17,301 nucleotides of DNA from Bacteroidales bacterium UBA1253 (GCA_002308815.1 DBVX01000079.1:1-17301); one strand, 5' to 3'. Counted from the stretch's first letter, positions 6,530 through 14,006 are shown. Numbers and translations: made by a program. The notes: a model not told the origin generated them from the letters alone.

Positions 6530-6762
6530 TTTGCGGTAATCCAATATGTCAAAGGTCGTTTTGCGCGGTGGGTCGTGCCGCTCGGCACGGTAGGCTTTTT
6601 CAATTATCCCCAACAACCATTCTCATTTCTCGCCTGCATACTCATACCCGCCCGGGCATAAGTGAGGCATAGACGTAGAACAGTTTTTTCATAGTTGTTG
6701 AGTTTTTTGAGGTTAATATAATTTGGTTTATTTGTTTTGACGTGTTATCTGTTTGTTGATTT
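6530..6762. repeat. Island intergenic repeat, copy 4
   Basis: It begins with TTTGCGGTAAT (6530-6540), as copy 1 does, then AATATGTCAAAGGTCG. The first hairpin is GTGCCGCTCGGCAC (6575-6588), where the central GC step has become CT and the stem GTGCCG/CGGCAC is kept. GGTAGGCTTTTTC, the second hairpin (6644-6659), GAGGCATAG and the AT-rich tail follow. It lies between the divergent mqsRA and ATPase-3. The 6436-6919 gap holds this repeat, promoters on both sides and the iterons; I see no gene. Confidence 0.88.
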
Positions 6763-6774
6763 GTACTGAAACAA

Positions 6775-6856
6775 TGTTTATCCCACGCTTTTTATTGACA
6801 TTTCCAGTTGTTTATCCTACGCATTTTTATAAAATTATACTTATTTTATCCCAAGA
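6775..6856 (+). promoter_or_regulatory. Three phased direct repeats (iterons) upstream of ATPase-3
   Basis: TGTTTATCCCACGC (6775-6788), TGTTTATCCTACGC (6809-6822) and ATTTTATCCCAAGA (6843-6856) are each exactly 34 bp apart; TTTATCC is common to all. The motif is unrelated to those before ATPase-2 and ATPase-4, but number and spacing agree. The last copy ends 3 bp before the -33 TTTG. Confidence 0.75.
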
Positions 6857-6859
6857 TAT

Positions 6860-6890
6860 TTTGGCAATTCGTTTATTTGTAGTATCTTTG
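6860..6890 (+). promoter_or_regulatory. Promoter of ATPase-3
   Basis: TTTG (6860-6863), a 19-bp spacer and TATCTTTG (6883-6890) match the consensus. The start codon follows 29 bases later. Confidence 0.8.
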
Positions 6891-6919
6891 CAGCGTCAAA
6901 CAGAAATATCGTCATTACC

Positions 6920-8248
6920 ATGTCAGAACCCATTTATTTTTCCCGTCGCATTGATGCCGAACTGGTCAAATGGAAAGACAGCGGTCTGCGCAAGCCGTTG
7001 CTGCTTCGCGGAGCAAGACAAGTAGGCAAGTCATCGGCTGTCAGACATCTGTCGGAGCAGTTTGAATCGTATATTGAAGTCAATTTTGAATTGGACGAGC
7101 ATGTCGCCCGCGTATTTGAACATGACCTCCGTCCCGACCGTATCTGTGCCGACTTGGAAAGTCTGTTCCATACTCACATTACGGACGGCAAGACTCTCTT
7201 GTTCTTTGACGAGATACAGGCTTGTCCGCGCGCCATCAGTGCCTTGCGTTTCTTTTGTGAGCAACGCCGCAGTCTGCATGTCATAGCCGCCGGTTCGCTG
7301 TTGGAGTTCGCACTTGCCGAACTGCCGTCCTTCGGGGTTGGCAGGATTCAGTCGCTGTTCATGTACCCGTTCAGTTTTGCGGAATATCTGAATGTCGTCA
7401 ATCCTATCATTCACGGGCAGTTGCTTGCCAAGCGCGATTTGACACCGCTGTCGCCTGTCATCCATGAGATGCTGACGAAATATCTGCGGACATTTATGCT
7501 CATCGGAGGTATGCCGGAAGTGGTGCGTGCATGGACTGATAACGGCAGTTATTTGGTTTGCGAACAGATACAGGCGGATATTATTTCCACATACACAGAC
7601 GATTTCGCCAAATACAAGACCCGTATCTCTCCGTTGGTACTGCGCGAGACATGGCAGTCGGTGGCGGATCAGGCGTGCAGCAAGTTTGTCTATTCGGCTG
7701 TAAGCGGAGGCTTTGACGGCACCCGCGTGAAAGAAGCGTTGGAACTGCTGCAGATGGCAGGGTTGGTGATACCCGTAACCCATACAGCCGCCAACGGCGT
7801 GCCTTTCGGAGCGCAGTCCAATCATAAGTTCCGCAAGATGCTCCCTCTTGACACCGGGCTTATGCTCTGTCAGTTAGGACTTCGGACCGGCGATTTGCTG
7901 TTGGATTCCGACACCGACCTTGTATGCAAAGGCAGTTTGGCGGAGGTCTTCGCCGGTCTGGAACTGCTCAAAAGCGGCAATCCTCGTGTGCGTGAGGAAC
8001 TGTATTACTGGCTCAACCTAAAGAAAGACCGTCAGGCGGAAGTGGATTATCTGACGGCTGTTCACGGCAGGATGATTCCTGTGGAGGTGAAAGCCGGTAC
8101 GCGAGGTTCGATGCAGAGTCTGTATTATTTCCTGCAACTCAAGAACCTGCCTTACGGCATTCGCACCAGCATGGAGCCTTTCTCAGAGATGGAGAAAGTG
8201 CATATCATACCTCTCTACGCTCTCGGGACGATGCTCGATTCGCTGTAA
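6920..8248 (+). CDS. AAA+ ATPase with DUF4143 / PD-(D/E)XK-like C-terminus (ATPase-3)
   Basis: This 442-residue protein has Walker A GARQVGKSS (31-39), Walker B LLFFDEIQ (93-100; D97, E98) and an AAGSLLEF motif (123-130). The C-terminal core is complete: D376 in EVDYL, then E389-x-K391 in VEVKAG. It is the classic AAA_14/DUF4143 form, clearly distinct from the ATPase-2/4 pair (different N-terminus, AGSLLEF instead of TGSLL, different tail), so it is not a recent duplicate of them. It stands alone with its own promoter and iterons. Repeat copy 5 begins about 12 bp after its stop codon. Related proteins are often found among toxin-antitoxin and defence genes, as here; no biochemical function can be read from the sequence. 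Confidence 0.88.
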   Translation: MSEPIYFSRRIDAELVKWKDSGLRKPLLLRGARQVGKSSAVRHLSEQFESYIEVNFELDEHVARVFEHDLRPDRICADLESLFHTHITDGKTLLFFDEIQACPRAISALRFFCEQRRSLHVIAAGSLLEFALAELPSFGVGRIQSLFMYPFSFAEYLNVVNPIIHGQLLAKRDLTPLSPVIHEMLTKYLRTFMLIGGMPEVVRAWTDNGSYLVCEQIQADIISTYTDDFAKYKTRISPLVLRETWQSVADQACSKFVYSAVSGGFDGTRVKEALELLQMAGLVIPVTHTAANGVPFGAQSNHKFRKMLPLDTGLMLCQLGLRTGDLLLDSDTDLVCKGSLAEVFAGLELLKSGNPRVREELYYWLNLKKDRQAEVDYLTAVHGRMIPVEVKAGTRGSMQSLYYFLQLKNLPYGIRTSMEPFSEMEKVHIIPLYALGTMLDSL

Positions 8249-8259
8249 AAACATTGTTT

Positions 8260-8530
8260 CAGTACGTCAAAGGTCGTTTGTTTGCCTGCCTGCCGGCAGG
8301 CGTTTTGCGCGGTTTTACGTGCCGCGCGGCACGGTAGGCTTTTTCAATTATCCCCAACAACCATTCTCATTTCTCGGCTGCTTACTCATGCCCGCCCGGG
8401 CATAAGGAGGCATAGACGCAGAATAGTTTTTTTATAATGTTGAGTTTTTAATGGTTATTTATGTTTGTTTATTTGTTTTACATTATATCAGTGGCTTGTA
8501 ACCATTCATCATACTGAAAACAAACAACAA
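8260..8530. repeat. Island intergenic repeat, copy 5 (with palindromic insertion)
   Basis: After CAGTACGTCAAAGGTCG the copy carries an extra stretch of about 24 bp containing the perfect palindrome GCCTGCCGGCAGGC (8288-8301). It then resumes with GTTTTGCGCGG, GTGCCGCGCGGCAC (8319-8332), GGTAGGCTTTTTC, the second hairpin ATGCCCGCCCGGGCAT (8388-8403), AAGGAGGCATAG and the tail. Similarity to copy 2 extends to the first iteron. No gene is seen in 8249-8652. Confidence 0.9.
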
Positions 8531-8610
8531 TTTGAGGAAACAACTGCTTTGATGTCGAAACATTTTGAGAAAACAGCATATTTTTGATAAAAACATTTTG
8601 AGATTTCAAC
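8525..8610 (+). promoter_or_regulatory. Three phased direct repeats (iterons) upstream of ATPase-4
   Basis: CAACAATTTGAGG (8525-8537), AAACATTTTGAGA (8558-8570) and AAACATTTTGAGA (8591-8603) recur at exactly 33 bp; the last two are identical over 13 bases. TTTGAT occurs between them (8548, 8583). The third copy supplies the TTTG of the -33 element, as for ATPase-2. The motif differs from the ATPase-2 motif although the flanking leader DNA is similar. Confidence 0.75.
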
Positions 8611-8627
8611 ATAAAGCATTACCTTTG
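8597..8627 (+). promoter_or_regulatory. Promoter of ATPase-4
   Basis: TTTG (8597-8600), a 19-bp spacer and TACCTTTG (8620-8627) fit the consensus. The -7 box ends 25 bases before the start codon. Confidence 0.8.
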
Positions 8628-8652
8628 CAGCCGATTTACAAATACTTTGATT

Positions 8653-9978
8653 ATGATTTTCAGAAGAAAACTCTATCAAGACATGCTGCAATGGAAGCAG
8701 GAACGTCATGGCAGCACCGCACTGCTGATACAAGGTGCAAGACGTGTGGGAAAATCAACACTTGCGGAGGATTTCGCAAAGAGGGAATACAAGTCGTACA
8801 TCCTTCTAGATTTCAACACCGTCAGCAAGCGCATCAACGCTTTGTTTGAAGACATCAGCGACTTGGACTTCTTCTTTATGCGCCTTCAGGCGGAAACGCG
8901 TATAAAGCTGCATGAACGCCGAAGCGTGATTATCTTCGACGAAGTGCAGCAACAGCCGCTTGCGCGGCAGGCTGTAAAGTACCTTGTAAAAGACGGGCGG
9001 TACGACTACATCGAAACAGGCTCGCTGCTGACCCTTAAACGCAATGTGCAGAATATCACCATACCCAGTGAGGAGACCCGCCTGACCTTGTTCCCGATGG
9101 ACATGGAGGAGTTCTATTGGGCGCTGGACAATGACACCACACCCGCTTTGCTTCGTGAGTTCTTTGCTATGAAACGCCCGTTGCAGGACACCCACCGTAC
9201 CTATATGCGCGACTTGCGGCTCTATATGCTGGTAGGCGGTATGCCGCAGGCGGTGGAGACCTATCTGCGAACCAAGAACCTTCAGCAGGTGGACAGCATC
9301 AAGCGCGAGATACTGCAATTGTACAATGACGATTTCCGCAAGATTGACTCCTCCGGTCGCGCTTCGCGTATGTTCTTCAACATCCCTGGACAACTCTCCA
9401 CCAACGCCTCGCGCTATCTGGTAGCGAGTACGGGCGACAGAAAAACCGAAAGCACCGAAACCGTTGTGGCGGACATGGCAGACAGTATGGCTGTCAGTCT
9501 CGCCTATCACTCTAACGACCCTAATGTAGGTCTCGGGCTGAACAGGGATGCCGGTCGCTACAAGATGTTTCTTGCTGACACAGGTCTGTTCGTCACCCTC
9601 GCATTCTGGGACAAGAAGTACACCGAGAATGAGATATACAACAAACTACTGTCCGACAAATTAGAGGCGAACCTCGGCTATGTGTATGAAAATCTTGTGG
9701 CGCAGATGCTTCGAGCGGCAGGCAACGAGTTGTACTACTACACTTTCCCGACAGAAAACGCCAAGCACAACTACGAGATAGACTTCTTGCTTTCGCGGGG
9801 GAACAAACTCGTGCCGATAGAAGTCAAGTCGTCCGGCTACAAGACGCACAAGTCGTTGGACGTGTTCTGCGAGAAGTTCTCACAGCGCATCGGCGAGCGG
9901 ATACTGCTCTATACCAAGGACTATGCCCGCGACGGTCAGACCGTCTGCGTGCCGGTGTATTTCACGCCGTTCCTGTAG
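8653..9978 (+). CDS. AAA+ ATPase with DUF4143 / PD-(D/E)XK-like C-terminus (ATPase-4)
   Basis: This 441-residue paralogue of ATPase-2 has Walker A GARRVGKST near 28-36, Walker B VIIFDEVQ near 92-99, a TGSLL motif near 122-126, and the C-terminal core D377 / E390-x-K392. The ATG at 8653 gives MIFRRKLY, matching the start of ATPase-2; the frame also allows a TTG two codons earlier. Most of the protein differs from ATPase-2 at scattered positions and the DNA differs at many third positions, but the last 69 residues are identical and bases 9928-9977 equal 5055-5104. Codon use is GC-richer than in the front part of ATPase-2. An insertion sequence begins 45 bp after the stop codon, so whatever originally followed in the island has been lost or displaced. 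Confidence 0.88.
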   Translation: MIFRRKLYQDMLQWKQERHGSTALLIQGARRVGKSTLAEDFAKREYKSYILLDFNTVSKRINALFEDISDLDFFFMRLQAETRIKLHERRSVIIFDEVQQQPLARQAVKYLVKDGRYDYIETGSLLTLKRNVQNITIPSEETRLTLFPMDMEEFYWALDNDTTPALLREFFAMKRPLQDTHRTYMRDLRLYMLVGGMPQAVETYLRTKNLQQVDSIKREILQLYNDDFRKIDSSGRASRMFFNIPGQLSTNASRYLVASTGDRKTESTETVVADMADSMAVSLAYHSNDPNVGLGLNRDAGRYKMFLADTGLFVTLAFWDKKYTENEIYNKLLSDKLEANLGYVYENLVAQMLRAAGNELYYYTFPTENAKHNYEIDFLLSRGNKLVPIEVKSSGYKTHKSLDVFCEKFSQRIGERILLYTKDYARDGQTVCVPVYFTPFL

Positions 9979-10023
9979 GTAGGTTCTTCCTTAATGGATT
10001 CTCATTATCTTGAGAGTTCGGTC

Positions 10024-11082
10024 TATGTGACATTTTTAGTACCTAAAATCTTCTGTAACGCCGATAAATACTAACTTTGAGGGCAATTTATCGTAATATG
10101 TCAAAAAAATTGCTCAAAATGCGGCTCATTTTCGGTTATTCGGAAGGGCAGAGAAAACGGTTGTCAGAAGTGGTTCTGTAAATCGTGCGGACATTACTTT
10201 TCAGGTCATCAGCATGACAAGGTAGGTGCCGTAATTAACCTATCAAAAACAGGCCGTTATACGGCAGTTGATATAGGCGAAAAGGTCGGTTTGTCAGCCC
10301 GTCAGGTGTACCGCTACCTGCGCGGTTTGAAACCGGATGATATATGCCTAATAGAAATTCGTTCCGGGCGGGAAGTTGTGGTTCTGATGGACGCTACGTA
10401 TTGGGGCAAAAAGTTTGGCGTGGTCATCTTCCAAGACCACAACTCCGGAGATGTTCTTTGGTATAAATTCATAGCGAGAAAGGAATGTGTCGCCGATTAT
10501 GAAGAAGGCATTTCTCATCTGAAACAATCCGGTGCCATCATTAACGGAATAGTATGTGACGGACTTATTGGCTTGAGAGAAAGAATGATAGAATACAGAT
10601 TCCAGTACTGCCAGTTACACCAGTTGCTCACCATAAAGAAGTATCTGACAAAGAATCCGAAGACCGAGGCAGGCATCGAATTATTGCATTTGACAGAGCA
10701 GACATTTCATACGGATAAAGAGTCTTTTGTCGGCGCATTCGGGCAATGGGAACGCCGATGGCGTGATTATTTGTGCGAGCGGAACGAGCCTGTTGCCGGC
10801 AAACATTTGGGAGAGTTCAAGCATAAACGTCTGCGCAGCGCGTGGAGGAGTTTGAGGCGCAATATGCCTTGGCTGTGGACATTCTACGACTACCCTGAAG
10901 CAGGCATTCCGAATACCAATAACGCGCTCGAAAGACTGAACGGCATCATCAAGGATTTATTACGGCGGCACTGGGGTATTTCTTTGGTGAAACGAAAACT
11001 GATGACAAGTGAAAAGTTAAAAGCCTATAACCATCATAGAAAAAGACAATTATAGCGATTTTAGGAACTTTTATGTCACATA
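10024..11082 (+). mobile_element. Insertion sequence with zinc-ribbon DDE transposase (IS256/IS1249-like)
   Basis: The ends are imperfect inverted repeats. The left end begins TATGTGACAT (10024-10033) and continues to CCTAAAATC (10042-10050). The right end reads inward TATGTGACAT (11082-11073) and then TTCCTAAAATC. The element is about 1.06 kb with one transposase gene. I see no target duplication: the outer 8 bases differ on the two sides, which suggests a later rearrangement or that one end is misjudged. A second, weaker copy of the end motif (TTTTATGTCATATTAA) lies at about 11110-11125. Confidence 0.75.
10098..11055 (+). pseudogene. DDE transposase with N-terminal zinc ribbon, frame broken at an A7 run
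   Basis: The ATG at 10098 starts M-S-K but runs into a stop after about 27 codons. The main frame is entered if one A is removed from the run of seven at 10103-10109; it then reads MSKNCSKCGSFSVIRKG and onward. Without that, the main frame has no standard start before about 10291. The restored protein has about 318 residues: a zinc ribbon (CSKC, then CQKWFCKSCG), a helix-turn-helix (KVGLSARQVYRYLRG), and a DDE core with D in VLMDATYWG, D in IVCDGLIGL and E in NTNNALERLNG. That pattern fits the IS256-related zinc-binding group typified by IS1249. A -7 box TAACTTTG lies at 10072-10079. The frame break may be inactivation, slippage-based control or a sequencing error. Confidence 0.75.
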
Positions 11083-11124
11083 AATGAATTCAACCCCGTT
11101 TTCCGGTGATTTTATGTCATATTA

Positions 11125-11478
11125 ACCTATTACTCAAACGCTTCCAAACTAATGGGTAATCTAAAAGTGGCAAAGGCAAAGGGAACTTTAGAGGTCGAAT
11201 TGCGCAAAATTGAGCGTTGTCCATTGCTCATTCTTGATGATCTTTTTCTTGTGCCATTAGACCCTAAAGAACGCCCTCTACTGTTGGATATTATCGAAGA
11301 CAGACACGGACGGAAGTCTATCGTAGTGACCTCACAATTACCTGTATCTGAATGGTATGATGCCATCGGCGACCCAACGGCAGCGGATGCCATTTTAGAC
11401 CGTATCGTACACTCTGCACATCAGATTGAACTGACGGGTGAGAGTGTTAGAAAAATGAAAACGGGAAGGGTAAAATAG
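11125..11478 (+). pseudogene. istB: IS21-family istB helper ATPase, 3' fragment
   Basis: The frame is open from 11110 and recognisable from about 11125 (TYYSNASKLMGNLKVAKAKG), which is the middle of an IstB protein. It continues through Walker B PLLILDD, EDRHGRKS, VVTSQLP and DAILDRIVHSAHQIEL to the natural C-terminus. The N-terminal half with Walker A is missing, as is the istA gene that should precede it. An ATG at 11152 exists but is internal to the family, so this is a remnant and not a short gene. The break lies within about 45 bp of the right end of the neighbouring insertion sequence. Confidence 0.88.
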
Positions 11479-11670
11479 ACGTAATTGTGCAATCAAAAAA
11501 AAATGGAAACAATACAGGATGTCGAAAATTATGTTTCCAAAATAAGATTGACCCCCACCGACCAGATTTTAGGGGGGCATTTTATTTTGGTTTTAGGGGT
11601 CAATCAACTTTTGGTTTTGGGGGCAAACTGAATTGGATTTTCCAGCTCAGCTGGAAGTTCAGGGGAGTAT
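11479..11670. mobile_element. Right-end region of the IS21-type element
   Basis: The stretch after istB holds the nested repeats usual at IS21 ends: the inverted pair TGGAAACA (11504-11511) / TGTTTCCA (11532-11539), the inverted pair GATTGACCCC (11546-11555) / GGGGTCAATC (11596-11605), and the direct pair TTTTGGTTTTAGGGG (11585-11599) / TTTTGGTTTTGGGGG (11609-11623). A palindrome TTCCAGCTCAGCTGGAA follows at 11640-11656. The exact terminus is not clear. I see no gene up to 11741. Confidence 0.6.
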
Positions 11671-11741
11671 TCAAGCGAAAGCGGCTCACCTGACAGGTTA
11701 TTTGCCCGACAGATGAACCGCATACGTTCCAAATCCCTCAA

Positions 11742-12320
11742 TCAATGCTTGGAAGCAGCATAACCCGCCTCGACGGCCGCCACATTGGTGTCCACCACAG
11801 CATCCCCCTTGCGGGCAAAGACACGGCGCACACCGGCAATCATCTTGTCGTGGTCAATGCCGAGCATCGGGATAGCGGCACCGAGCAGCACCATATTGGC
11901 AGCCTGCTGCGGGGCACCCGCCTCCTTCGCAAGCGTCTCGACATCCAGCAGCACATGGTTCTTGAACGCTTTGACGTGACCAAGCACCTCGTCAAGGTTC
12001 GGATAATCGGGGATATTGACGAACGGCACGGACGATGTGACAATCCACCCGTCGGGCGCGAGATAAGACACATAACGCAGTGCCTCCATCGGCTCGAGCG
12101 AGATGATAAGGTCGGCATCTCCTTTCTCTATGAGGTCGCTCATGATGGGGTCGGACGAGAGGCGCAGGTTCGACTGGACATCCCCGCCGCGCTGGCTCAT
12201 ACCGTGCACTTCCGCCTGCTTCAGATACAGACCCTCGGCGAGAGCAGCCTCGCCTATAACGGTTGCGATGGAGAGGATGCCTTGTCCGCCCACACCGGCT
12301 AATATGATATTCTTCTTCAT
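11742..12320 (-). CDS. iorB: Indolepyruvate:ferredoxin oxidoreductase, beta subunit
   Basis: This 192-residue protein is a gamma-domain-type subunit of the 2-oxoacid:ferredoxin oxidoreductases. It opens with NIILAGVGGQGILSIATVIG, the signature glycine-rich stretch, followed by EVHGMSQRGGDVQSNLR, which is diagnostic for IorB. With IorA it oxidises indolepyruvate, phenylpyruvate and similar aryl-pyruvates to aryl-acetyl-CoA, reducing ferredoxin, in the anaerobic breakdown of aromatic amino acids; the reverse reaction is also known in gut bacteria. It lies 21 bp after iorA on the same strand and shares its promoter. The length is normal and there are no defects. Confidence 0.93.
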   Translation of the reverse strand: MKKNIILAGVGGQGILSIATVIGEAALAEGLYLKQAEVHGMSQRGGDVQSNLRLSSDPIMSDLIEKGDADLIISLEPMEALRYVSYLAPDGWIVTSSVPFVNIPDYPNLDEVLGHVKAFKNHVLLDVETLAKEAGAPQQAANMVLLGAAIPMLGIDHDKMIAGVRRVFARKGDAVVDTNVAAVEAGYAASKH

Positions 12321-12341
12321 GGTTGTGAATGCTTTATTGGA

Positions 12342-13961
12342 TTACTTTTTGGCTTGTTTGAGATGGCGTTTGAGCGTCTGGATGCACTCACGGCGGGCGA
12401 TGACCACACTGGTGCCCTTGTAGTCAATCTCCTCACGCAGCACCTGCTTGATCTCTTCCATATTCTTGGGCAGCGGCACAACGACACGCACGTGCTCCTT
12501 CTCCACACCCACGCCGTAGCAAATCTGCTCCAAGCGTCCCGTACCGGCGGAGTCCTGACCGCCCGTCATACCCGTGGTCAGGTTGTCGGAGATAAGCACC
12601 ACCACATTGGCGTTGGAGTTCACGCAGTCGAGCAGTCCGGTCATACCCGAGTGAGTGAAGGTCGAGTCGCCGATGACGGCTATAGCGGGATGCTGTCCGG
12701 CATCCGCCGCGCCCTTCGCCATCGTAACGGACGCACCCATCTCCACGCAGGCGTGTATGGCATGGAAAGGCGACAGGGCGCCCAGCGTATAGCAACCTAT
12801 GTCGCCAAAGATACGCGGCTGCTCGTATTCGCGCGCCACCTCGTTCAAGGCTGCATACATATCCCTGTGGCCGCAGCCCTGGCACAACGCGGGCGGACGG
12901 CTCACGACAAGGCTGTCCGCTTCAGGAGTCGCCAGCGCCTGCATACCAAAAGCCTTGCGCACGCTGTCCGGCGACAACTCGCCCATACGGGGCAGCGCGT
13001 CAGACAGACGGCCCGTGATACGCACGTCGGAAGGCACCATACCGCGCAACAGCTCCTCCACCACGGGCTGGCCTTCTTCCACGACCATAATCTCTTTCGC
13101 ACCGTCCCGTACCATCTGCCGTATCATCGCCTCGGGCAGCGGGTACTGCGTTATCTTCAGCACGCTCGCGCTGCGCCATTCGTCCGCATCCTTGTGGTGA
13201 AGCACCTCCATCACGTAGTTGTAGGCTATACCGCAGGTGATGATAGCGCGTGCGGGACGCGTTCCTTTCACGTAGCGGTTATGTCCGCAGGTCTCGGACA
13301 GGCGGACGAACTCGCTCTGCGCCGCCACCAGTTCGGCATAATTGCGTTTGGCGAAGGCGGGCAGCAGGATGAAGTGCTGCACGTTCTCCGGCAGCGACAT
13401 CGCGTTCTGTGCCTTGGGGTTGTCTGTGGTCTCCACCACGGCGCGGGAGTGCGCCATACGGGTCGTAACGCGCAGCAGCACGGGTGTGTGCATCTTCTCC
13501 GACAGATCAAACGCCGCCTGCGTCATGTCGTACGCCTCCTGCTGGTTGCTCGGCTCAACAGCAGGTATCATGGCGAACTTGCCGTAGAAACGGCTGTCCT
13601 GTTCGTTCTGCGAGGAATGCATCGACGGGTCGTCCGCCGCCACGACCACCAGACCGCCGTTAACGCCCGTGATGGCGGCGTTCATAAAAGCATCGGCACA
13701 GACGTTCATACCCACGTGCTTCATGCAGACTAACGCGCGCTTGCCCATATACGCCATACCCAGCGCAGCCTCCATTGCCGTCTTCTCGTTTGCAGCCCAG
13801 CGGCAGAAAATGGGATTCGCCCCCTTGCTCTTCGCCTGCTGCATCTGAATGTACTCCGTTATCTCCGTCGAAGGAGTTCCCGGATAAGCATACACACCGC
13901 TCAAGCCCGCGTCAATTGCGCCTTGGGCAATCGCCTCATCGCCTAATAGCAAATGTTTCAT
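12342..13961 (-). CDS. iorA: Indolepyruvate:ferredoxin oxidoreductase, alpha subunit (thiamine-diphosphate dependent)
   Basis: This 539-residue protein has the N-terminal pyrimidine-binding domain with GVYAYPGTPSTEI, then a C-terminal thiamine-diphosphate domain with CQGCGHRDMYAAL, GDIGCYTLGALSPF and GDSTFTHSGMTGLLD...SDN, the metal-pyrophosphate motif. I chose the ATG at 13961 (MKHLLLGDEAIAQG) over one eight codons earlier because homologues begin there. The protein ends shortly after VIARRECIQTLKRH and has no C-terminal CxxCxxCxxxCP ferredoxin domain, which archaeal IorA proteins carry. Electrons must therefore leave by another route or through a separate iron-sulfur protein. It is first in the operon with iorB. 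Confidence 0.93.
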   Translation of the reverse strand: MKHLLLGDEAIAQGAIDAGLSGVYAYPGTPSTEITEYIQMQQAKSKGANPIFCRWAANEKTAMEAALGMAYMGKRALVCMKHVGMNVCADAFMNAAITGVNGGLVVVAADDPSMHSSQNEQDSRFYGKFAMIPAVEPSNQQEAYDMTQAAFDLSEKMHTPVLLRVTTRMAHSRAVVETTDNPKAQNAMSLPENVQHFILLPAFAKRNYAELVAAQSEFVRLSETCGHNRYVKGTRPARAIITCGIAYNYVMEVLHHKDADEWRSASVLKITQYPLPEAMIRQMVRDGAKEIMVVEEGQPVVEELLRGMVPSDVRITGRLSDALPRMGELSPDSVRKAFGMQALATPEADSLVVSRPPALCQGCGHRDMYAALNEVAREYEQPRIFGDIGCYTLGALSPFHAIHACVEMGASVTMAKGAADAGQHPAIAVIGDSTFTHSGMTGLLDCVNSNANVVVLISDNLTTGMTGGQDSAGTGRLEQICYGVGVEKEHVRVVVPLPKNMEEIKQVLREEIDYKGTSVVIARRECIQTLKRHLKQAKK

Positions 13962-14006
13962 AATGGTTATGATTTGGTTGAACAATTATTTCCTGACAAA
14001 ACGCCG

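Noticed and set aside
7031..7825. 264-codon minus-strand frame opposite ATPase-3, and the similar one at 8806-9510 opposite ATPase-4
   Set aside because: Both are antisense to conserved ATPase coding sequence and show no family signature.
10024..11082. Target-site duplication of the zinc-ribbon element
   Set aside because: The 8 bases outside the two ends are unrelated, so no duplication is claimed.
11487..11693. 68-codon plus-strand frame after istB
   Set aside because: It runs through the nested end repeats of the IS21-type element; low-complexity product.
12354..13733. 459-codon open frame on the plus strand opposite iorA
   Set aside because: It is antisense to a clearly conserved enzyme and its composition (rich in H, R and Q, few recognisable motifs) is that of a shadow frame in GC-rich DNA.
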